This document shows positions 36,398 through 42,057 of a stretch of 42,057 nucleotides of DNA, piece by piece (position 1 is the first letter of the stretch; every line of letters starts with the position of its first letter). The DNA is taken from assembly GCA_002238445.1 (NCBI GenBank), contig MPML01000041.1, positions 1-42,057 of the forward strand. The letters run 5' to 3'. Both the position numbers and the translations under genes were made by a program. A model generated the notes under the pieces. The model had not been told where the DNA came from, made no database searches, and saw only the letters and a list, made by a program, of their open reading frames with translations. The DNA is from Caldilineaceae bacterium bin5. Its GTDB lineage: Bacteria > Chloroflexota > Anaerolineae > Caldilineales > Caldilineaceae.

Positions 36398-37354
36398 CTA
36401 GTCCCTGCCCTCCGCGCCTTCCAACTGCGCCACCAGCGCCATCGAATGGATAGCGTCCCGAATATCCGTCAGCGGCTTCTCTCCCGTGCGCACACAGTCC
36501 ACAATATGCTCGTGCATCGACAGCACACCGTCATAGCGGCTCGTGTCCGCCTCATCCACGCCGTCGATCTGCCACCCGCCCAGCGTGCGCGCCTCGTTGT
36601 CTTCCGTAATCTCAATCTCATGCGGGAGCTTGAAATAGCAGCCCACGCCCGTGCCGTGCAGCTCCCCGCGCAGCACGCGGCCGCCAGACGCCCGGTTCCC
36701 GTGAATGAAACCAGTCGCCCCGTTGTCGAAGCGCACCAGTGCCGTGTAGCAGTTGCGGTAACTGCTGTCGAACCTGTCCTGGTAGGCCGTCACCTCCACC
36801 GGCTCGCCGCCGACCATATAGCGCACCAGGTCAACCGCGTGGCACAGATCGTCCCAGTTCGTCGTCGTGAAACTGAACGCATCCTCGCCCAGCATTCGTT
36901 TATGGAAAGTGCCCACCGCCGTCGAGACCGGTCCCAGCCGCGCCACCTGTCGCATCGCCTCCCGCGTCACCGCCGCATGCCGCCGCTGGAATCCCACCGC
37001 GCAGATGACATCGTTCGCCACCGCTGCATCGTGGATCTGCTGCACCTCGTCCATGTTCATGCCCGGCGGCTTCTCGATAAACGTATGCTTGCCCGCGTTC
37101 AAACAGTCCAGCGCCGTCTGCAGCAGCCAGCGCTCGTGCATAACGCAGTAAACCATGTCCGGGTCCACTTCCTCCAGCATCCGCCGGTGGTCGTCATAGC
37201 GGTACTGGAAATCGTAAGCCACTGCCACCTCATGCAGGAGTTCCTCGTCCAGTTCGCACGCGGCCACCATCTCCACGTCTTCCAAGCGGTTCACGTTCGG
37301 ATAGTGCGCGCCTTGGCTGCGCCTGCCCGCGCCGATAAAAGCGGTTCGAATCAT
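36398..37354 (-). CDS. Gfo/Idh/MocA family oxidoreductase
   Basis: A 318-residue NAD(P)-dependent sugar-type dehydrogenase. The N-terminal Rossmann glycine motif is FIGAGRRSQGAHY, the acid that binds the cofactor ribose is in VAACELDEE, and the catalytic lysine is in GKHTFIEKPPGM (about 88-99). A histidine-containing segment DDLCHAVDLVRYMVG (about 167-181) provides the family proton donor. Its ATG overlaps the upstream TGA by one base (TGATG). Confidence 0.9.
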   Translation of the reverse strand: MIRTAFIGAGRRSQGAHYPNVNRLEDVEMVAACELDEELLHEVAVAYDFQYRYDDHRRMLEEVDPDMVYCVMHERWLLQTALDCLNAGKHTFIEKPPGMNMDEVQQIHDAAVANDVICAVGFQRRHAAVTREAMRQVARLGPVSTAVGTFHKRMLGEDAFSFTTTNWDDLCHAVDLVRYMVGGEPVEVTAYQDRFDSSYRNCYTALVRFDNGATGFIHGNRASGGRVLRGELHGTGVGCYFKLPHEIEITEDNEARTLGGWQIDGVDEADTSRYDGVLSMHEHIVDCVRTGEKPLTDIRDAIHSMALVAQLEGAEGRD

Positions 37355-38373
37355 CAGGAAACTCCTTCCCAGTCGTAGTCAATGAAATCTTCATCCCGCA
37401 CCAGCAGCGCCGACTCGATCATCGCTCGCAAGTCGCCGCGCGGCCGGAAGTTGATCAAGCTGCGTGCCTTCGTGTTGTCATGGTCATACTGGTAGTGCAC
37501 CGGCACTCGCACCTCCAGCGGCTCCACACCGCTCTTCTCAGCCAGGATCGCCGCCGCCTCCGGGAAGCTGAACGGTGCCGGCGCCCCGCAGTTGAACGAA
37601 TCGTCCACCGCGCCCGGCTCCTCCACCGCACACACCAGCAAATGCGCGATGTCGCGCGCATCGTTAGGCTGATACACCCACGGTCTCCCATCCAAATCGC
37701 GCACGCTGCACGGCTGGTTTTCGTCCTCCGCCCGGTCCAGCACATCGTGCCACAGCTCCGTGCCGTCCGCCATGTAAAGCTCACCCAGCGGCGTATTCTG
37801 TCCCCTCTTGAGCAGCCCGGCCACCATGCCCACCGTAAACCGGCCCAGAATCGCGTCGCCCGACTGTACATGGCTCGGCCGCACGATCGAATAGCGCAGC
37901 CCCGTCTCCCGCGCCGCCATCTTCGTGAACTCCTCGCCGATCAGCTTGCCCAGCGAATACTCGCCCATCGGCCGCATCGGATGGCGCTCGTCCACCGGAT
38001 GGTAAGCGCACGCGATCGTCTCGCCGTTGTTGGGGAAAACGCCCGAAGAGCTCGTGTACACCAGCCGCTCCAGGTGGTCCGCGTGCTTGCCGCTCACCCG
38101 CGTAATCAGCCGGTCAATCTGCATATTGTTGTCAAACTGGGGCCCGACAATATTGGCCGTGTGAACTACCGCGTCCACGCCCGTGACCGCGCCTTCCACA
38201 AACGCCTCATCCGTCAGATCGCCCGCGGCCAGCTCTATATCCAGCCCCTCCAATCGATCCAGCGCCGGGTCGTCCGGCAGCACCGTGCCCCGCACCTCGT
38301 GATTGCGCTCCAACAACTGCCGCACCAGCCGGCAGCCGACCTGACCGGCAGCGCCGGCGACAAGGATTTTCAT
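37354..38373 (-). CDS. NAD-dependent epimerase/dehydratase (extended SDR)
   Basis: A 339-residue extended short-chain dehydrogenase. The glycine motif is VAGAAGQVGCRLVRQLL at the N-terminus, DAVVHTAN is the fourth-strand motif, YTSSSGVFP holds the catalytic Ser/Thr, and YSLGKLIGEE supplies the Tyr-x3-Lys pair. It is co-transcribed with the Gfo/Idh gene and probably the cupin, forming a small carbohydrate modification or catabolism operon. The substrate is unknown. Confidence 0.9.
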   Translation of the reverse strand: MKILVAGAAGQVGCRLVRQLLERNHEVRGTVLPDDPALDRLEGLDIELAAGDLTDEAFVEGAVTGVDAVVHTANIVGPQFDNNMQIDRLITRVSGKHADHLERLVYTSSSGVFPNNGETIACAYHPVDERHPMRPMGEYSLGKLIGEEFTKMAARETGLRYSIVRPSHVQSGDAILGRFTVGMVAGLLKRGQNTPLGELYMADGTELWHDVLDRAEDENQPCSVRDLDGRPWVYQPNDARDIAHLLVCAVEEPGAVDDSFNCGAPAPFSFPEAAAILAEKSGVEPLEVRVPVHYQYDHDNTKARSLINFRPRGDLRAMIESALLVRDEDFIDYDWEGVS

Positions 38374-38442
38374 GGGGACCCCTTTCTCGTTGCCAGTGGA
38401 TACTGGCTGATGGTGTAGGCTTTCAGTTGTCCCAAGGACAGA

Positions 38443-39999
38443 CTATTCTTCTTCCTCCAAAACTTCATTCAGATATTCAACCACATCGCGGAAAGAAATA
38501 ATCCCGCTGGGCTGGCCGTTGTCATCCACCAGCGGAACGTGACGGAAGCCATGCAGCGACATCAGATTCAGCGCCTGTGCGATCGGCAAATCATCTTTCA
38601 GAGTCAGCGGGTCCGGCGTCATGAAGTCGGCAATCGTCTGCTGCGCCAGATCGTCGACGAGCCCTGCAACCCGATTCAAGACATCCCACTCAGTGAAGAT
38701 GCCCACCAGTCGGTCCTCTTCATCCGTCACCAGCACACAGCCGATGTTGTGCCGGTTCATCTGCCGGATCGTGCGAGCCAGCGAGCTGCGCTCGTCCACC
38801 GTGATGGGCACGTTCGGTTCCAACGCCGCCAGCGTATCGGTCACCAGCACATCCTGAATCTCCGACAGGACCTCTGCCGGCGTCTCCATCTCATCAATAT
38901 ACTCTTCGTCCAATCCCGTTATCGGCATCTCGTCGAAGTCAGAGGTGCTCGGCGTAATCTCTCTCGCCTCCGTCTCCTCTCTCTCCTCCACCGTCCACAA
39001 ATCCGCCGCCAGGTAGAGTTGATTCAAATCTCCGGCGCCCCGCTGCTCCTGGGCCGTCTCAACCTGATCCATCAGTTCGCCGGTGTAGTCCGGTTTGCGC
39101 ACATCCCGGATCACGCCCATCGCCGCCGGATAGTCGGGAAACTCCATGCTCCCCAGAATCGACGCCAGCGGCTTCGAGGTGGCATCGTGCACCAGAATCT
39201 CATCCAAATCCACCTCATCCAGCGATACCACCTCCGGCGTAAAACCGTTCAGCCGGATCCCCTTGTCCCGGTCCTTCCCGAAAATCATATGCTTGCCATG
39301 TTCCAGGTAAAGGATCGAGTCGTCCCGGTTCTTGCGGTCGCTCAACTCCGTCCACTCGTTCGGGTTGAAGATCACGCAGTTCTGATAAATCTCCAGGAAT
39401 GAAGTACCCTGGTGTTCAGCAGCCCGCTCCAGCGTGGTGGCCAGATGTTGAGGATGCGAATCGATCGAACGCGCCACATAGGTCGCCTCCGCTGCCAGCG
39501 CAACCGCGATCGGATTCAGCGGCTGCTCCATCGAGCCCATCGGCGAAGACTTCGTCACCGTGCCCGGACGCGACGTCGGCGAATACTGCCCCTTTGTCAG
39601 CCCGTAAATTCTGTTGTTGAAGAGCACGATGTTCAGATTGACATTGCGCCGGATCGCATGCAGCAGATGGTTGCCGCCGATCGAAAGGCCGTCCCCGTCC
39701 CCCGTGATCACCCACACGCTCAATTCGGGATTCGCGATCGCCAGCCCCGTAGCCAGCGCCGGCGCCCGTCCATGAATACTGTGGATGCCGTATGTGTTCA
39801 TGTAATAGGGGAAGCGGCTCGAGCAGCCAATGCCGGATATGAAGACCGTCTTCTCTTTTGCCACGCCCGTCCCCGGCAGCACGCGCTGCATCTGCGCCAG
39901 GATCGAGTAGTCCCCGCAGCCGGGGCACCAACGCACCGTCTGATCGGACACAAAATCCTTACGCGTCAGCGTGATTTCCTCTGTCGCTACAGTACTCAT
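38443..39999 (-). CDS. korB: 2-oxoacid:ferredoxin oxidoreductase beta subunit with C-terminal CBS pair
   Basis: A 518-residue protein. Residues 1-340 are a standard KorB-type TPP subunit: the iron-sulfur cysteines are Cys25 and Cys28 (RWCPGCGD), Cys59 (GIGCSSRF) and Cys208 (YQNCVIFN), and GDGDGLSIGGNH (100-111) binds TPP and magnesium. After an acidic linker (about 340-385) two CBS domains follow: about 385-450 (VPITVDERSSLARTIRQMNR, GIFTEWDVL) and about 455-515 (MTPDPLTLKDDLPIAQALNL, GIISFRDVVEYL). KorB is normally about 280-350 residues without these. CBS pairs bind adenine nucleotides, so the enzyme may respond to energy charge. GGGGAG precedes the ATG, which directly follows the korA stop. 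Confidence 0.93.
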   Translation of the reverse strand: MSTVATEEITLTRKDFVSDQTVRWCPGCGDYSILAQMQRVLPGTGVAKEKTVFISGIGCSSRFPYYMNTYGIHSIHGRAPALATGLAIANPELSVWVITGDGDGLSIGGNHLLHAIRRNVNLNIVLFNNRIYGLTKGQYSPTSRPGTVTKSSPMGSMEQPLNPIAVALAAEATYVARSIDSHPQHLATTLERAAEHQGTSFLEIYQNCVIFNPNEWTELSDRKNRDDSILYLEHGKHMIFGKDRDKGIRLNGFTPEVVSLDEVDLDEILVHDATSKPLASILGSMEFPDYPAAMGVIRDVRKPDYTGELMDQVETAQEQRGAGDLNQLYLAADLWTVEEREETEAREITPSTSDFDEMPITGLDEEYIDEMETPAEVLSEIQDVLVTDTLAALEPNVPITVDERSSLARTIRQMNRHNIGCVLVTDEEDRLVGIFTEWDVLNRVAGLVDDLAQQTIADFMTPDPLTLKDDLPIAQALNLMSLHGFRHVPLVDDNGQPSGIISFRDVVEYLNEVLEEEE

Positions 40000-41877
40000 C
40001 TATGCTCTCCCCAATACTGACTCAATAATCTCCCGCACCTCCGCGATCTTGAGCGGCCGCGCCGAAAGGTTCGAATACGTCTCCACCTCCACACCGAGCC
40101 TGCCGCGCAACAGAAACGCCAGCTGACCGCTGTTCAACTCCGGCACCACTACCCGCCGGTGCCGCTTCAGAACCGCCGCCAGATTGCGCGGGAACGGATT
40201 CAAATAGCGCACATGCGTATGCGCCACCGACTTGCCCGCCCGCTGCGCCGCCGCCACCGCCGATCGCACCACCCCGAACGTGCCGCCCCAACTCACCATC
40301 AGCAGCTCAGCGTCCTCCGAGCCAAAAACCTCCTGCTCGGGAATGACATCCGCCAGCCGCGCGATCTTCTCCGCCCGGTCGCTGATCATCTGCTCGTTGT
40401 GCTCGGGATCGTACGAAACGTTGCCCGTTACCGGCGCCTTGCTCAGCCCTCCCAGCCTGTGTTCCAGGCCCGGCGTGCCCGGCAGCGCCCACGCCCGCGC
40501 CAGCGTCTCCGGATCCCGTTCATACGGCAGAAACGGCCCATGACCGTTCCCATTCCTATGCCCCTCCGGGTGCTTTACCTCGATCGCAGGAATATCCTCC
40601 GCCTTCGGCGCCTGCCACGGCTCCGCGCTGTTCGCCAAAAACCCTTCCGACAGCAAAAAGACCGGCGTCATCGCCCGCACTGCCAGCCGCGCCGCTTCCA
40701 GCGCCATCTCGAAACAGTCCGACGGCGTCGCCGGCGCCACGATCGGGAGCGGGCTTTCGCCGTTGCGCCCGAACATCGCCTGCAGCAGATCGGCCTGCTC
40801 CGTCTTCGTCGGCAGCCCTGTGCTGGGTCCCCCCCGCTGCACATTGATAACAATCAACGGCAGTTCCAGCACAAGCGCCAGGTTAATCGCCTCGCTCTTG
40901 AGCGCAATGCCGGGCCCGCTCGTGCCCGTCACCGCCAGCGCGCCGCCAAAAGCAGCGCCAATCACCGCACAGATCGCCGCAATCTCGTCCTCCGCCTGAA
41001 ATGTGCGTACATCAAAGTGGCGCAAAGAAGCAAGCGAGTGCAGGATGTCGCTGGCCGGCGTGATCGGATACGAGCCGTAAAAAAGCGGCTTGCCCATCTT
41101 GTGCGCCGCCGTCACCAGGCCCATCGACAGCGCCTCATTGCCCGTAACCTTGCGATACGTGCCCGGTGGCAGCGCCGCCGGCCGCACCATATAGCGATGC
41201 TGGAACGTCTCCGTCGTCTCGCCCAGAAAATAACCGGTCTCCATCGCCTTGAGGTTGGCCTCCGCGATCACCGGCTTGCGCGCAAACTTCTTGAACAGCC
41301 ACTCCCGCGTCGTCTCCATCGAACGGTCGAACATCCAGAACACCATGCCCAGCGCAAAGAAGTTCTGACAGCGGTCCCGCTCCTTGTTGGTCAACTCCGT
41401 AAACTCGCCCAGCGCCTCCCGGTTCAGCGACGTCATCGGGATCGCCAGCACCTGGTACCCTTCCAGCGAACTGTCCTCCAGCGGATTCGACGCGTAGCCG
41501 GCCTTCGACAGGTTCTGCTTGGTGAACGAGTCCGTATTGACAATGATCGTCCCCGCCCGCTGCAGTTCCGGCAGACTGGCCTTCAACGCCGCCGGATTCA
41601 TCGCCACCAGAACCTGCGGCGCATCGCCCGGCGTCAGCACATTCTGGCTCGAAAAGTGAACCTGAAATCCGCTCACCCCAGCCAGCGTACCCGCAGGCGC
41701 CCGGATCTCCGCCGGAAAGTCCGGCATCGTACTGATGTCATTGCCGAACACCGCCGAAGTCGTGGTGAACTGGGTCCCCGTCAACTGCATTCCGTCGCCC
41801 GAATCCCCGGCAAAACGGATCGCAACCGACTCTAATTCCTCGAATTCCTGTATGTTTTCCGTCACACTATCTGTCAT
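40000..41877 (-). CDS. korA: 2-oxoacid:ferredoxin oxidoreductase alpha subunit (gamma-alpha fusion)
   Basis: A 625-residue fusion. The N-terminal gamma domain (about 15-195) has [18 protein letters not shown] and [13 protein letters not shown]. The alpha domain follows with [13 protein letters not shown], the TPP-interacting [13 protein letters not shown] and the [17 protein letters not shown] loop. The C-terminal transketolase-like domain ends in [12 protein letters not shown]. The pair oxidises 2-oxoglutarate or a similar oxoacid to acyl-CoA and reduced ferredoxin, or runs in reverse for CO2 fixation. I chose ATG 41877 (GGAGA 6 bases upstream) over one 11 codons earlier. The TAG stop abuts the korB ATG. 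Confidence 0.93.
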   Translation of the reverse strand: MTDSVTENIQEFEELESVAIRFAGDSGDGMQLTGTQFTTTSAVFGNDISTMPDFPAEIRAPAGTLAGVSGFQVHFSSQNVLTPGDAPQVLVAMNPAALKASLPELQRAGTIIVNTDSFTKQNLSKAGYASNPLEDSSLEGYQVLAIPMTSLNREALGEFTELTNKERDRCQNFFALGMVFWMFDRSMETTREWLFKKFARKPVIAEANLKAMETGYFLGETTETFQHRYMVRPAALPPGTYRKVTGNEALSMGLVTAAHKMGKPLFYGSYPITPASDILHSLASLRHFDVRTFQAEDEIAAICAVIGAAFGGALAVTGTSGPGIALKSEAINLALVLELPLIVINVQRGGPSTGLPTKTEQADLLQAMFGRNGESPLPIVAPATPSDCFEMALEAARLAVRAMTPVFLLSEGFLANSAEPWQAPKAEDIPAIEVKHPEGHRNGNGHGPFLPYERDPETLARAWALPGTPGLEHRLGGLSKAPVTGNVSYDPEHNEQMISDRAEKIARLADVIPEQEVFGSEDAELLMVSWGGTFGVVRSAVAAAQRAGKSVAHTHVRYLNPFPRNLAAVLKRHRRVVVPELNSGQLAFLLRGRLGVEVETYSNLSARPLKIAEVREIIESVLGRA

Positions 41878-42030
41878 CTGCGTTCTCCATCGAACTGCAA
41901 TTATTCGCAATCATTGACACGTGCAAAAAATATTCAAATCCACGCAGCCAAAGTCAATTTGCCACCCTGAGTGAGGCGAACGAAGGCGTCTTATCTCTCC
42001 GCGGTCCTCTATACTTTCTCCTTGCATTAT
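41878..42030. other. Upstream region of korAB with a short dispersed repeat
   Basis: This region should hold the korA promoter on the minus strand. It is AT-rich at 41890-41945, but I do not see a clean box pair. A CCCTGAGTGAGGCGAAC element lies at 41965-41990, partner of 34568-34593. Confidence 0.45.
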
Positions 42031-42057
42031 GGCGGTCGGGCCTTCGGCCCTCCCTTG
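42031..42057 (+). repeat. Dispersed hairpin repeat, left-hand part (truncated by window end)
   Basis: GGCGGTCGGGCCTTCGGCC followed by CTCCCTTG is identical to bases 9639-9665. The window ends inside the copy, while bases 1-60 are the right-hand part of the same family. Confidence 0.8.

Noticed and set aside
37341..37360. GGTTCGAATC resembling a tRNA T-loop
   Set aside because: It lies at the start of the Gfo/Idh gene, and no acceptor or anticodon stem can be built around it.
40159..41835. 558-codon open frame antisense to korA
   Set aside because: An Arg/His/Gln-rich shadow frame opposite a gene with unambiguous motifs.

Overview
The window is a high-GC bacterial segment with strongly C-ending codons, dense operons and short gaps that are filled with repeats. 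The gene mix is heme A synthase next to protoheme farnesyltransferase, a ferredoxin-dependent 2-oxoacid oxidoreductase, a Liv-type ABC transporter with its own acyl-CoA ligase, lipoprotein binding proteins, a Gfo/Idh sugar locus and abundant intergenic repeats. This fits an uncultured Chloroflexota (Anaerolineae/Caldilineales-like) genome. That placement is inference from gene content and style; there is no rRNA or other marker here. Both ends of the window fall inside the same dispersed repeat family, as expected if the contig broke at a repeat.

Layout. 0.4-2.8 kb: a small protein of unknown function followed by a HerA-type ATPase. 2.8-4.4 kb (minus): a coupled methyltransferase and metallophosphoesterase pair. 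4.6-6.7 kb (plus): a PLP-dependent threonine/serine dehydratase and a luciferase-like flavin oxidoreductase. 7.2-16.8 kb (minus): livG, acyl-CoA ligase, livH, livM, two paralogous binding lipoproteins and livF, a complete Liv-type uptake system coupled to CoA activation. 16.9-17.9 kb: a Cof-type HAD phosphatase whose 3' end carries a suspicious 111-bp tandem duplication. 18.9 kb: a cold-shock protein with a long leader and a strong terminator. 19.2-21.1 kb (minus): a glycoside-hydrolase-like protein.

21.3-32.3 kb (plus) is a defence island. It holds a Type III-like restriction subunit (SF2 translocase plus PD-ExK nuclease), a DUF1828/DUF1829-like protein, a large beta-class N6-adenine methyltransferase, and an SF1 helicase with a RelE/ParE-like toxin domain fused at its N-terminus, followed by a HigB/HigA toxin-antitoxin pair. 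The target-recognition segment of the methyltransferase has clearly lower GC than the rest of the gene, which suggests a swapped specificity module. The four-gene set is the best candidate here for a poorly described system.

32.7-34.5 kb: ctaA-ctaB heme A synthesis. 35.2-35.8 kb: a VapBC toxin-antitoxin pair. 36.0-38.4 kb (minus): a cupin, a Gfo/Idh/MocA oxidoreductase and an NAD-dependent epimerase/reductase. 38.4-41.9 kb (minus): korA (gamma-alpha fusion) and korB with an unusual C-terminal pair of CBS domains.

Four intergenic arrays (6.9-7.2, 13.7-14.05, 18.2-18.6 and 34.7-35.1 kb) share a core made of three decamers of the type CTTCGYGGYC, in the same orientation, but each array has its own joiner sequence. 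The unit is 50-51 bp, about five DNA helical turns, where it could be measured. These arrays create many spurious frames on the opposite strand that should not be called as genes.
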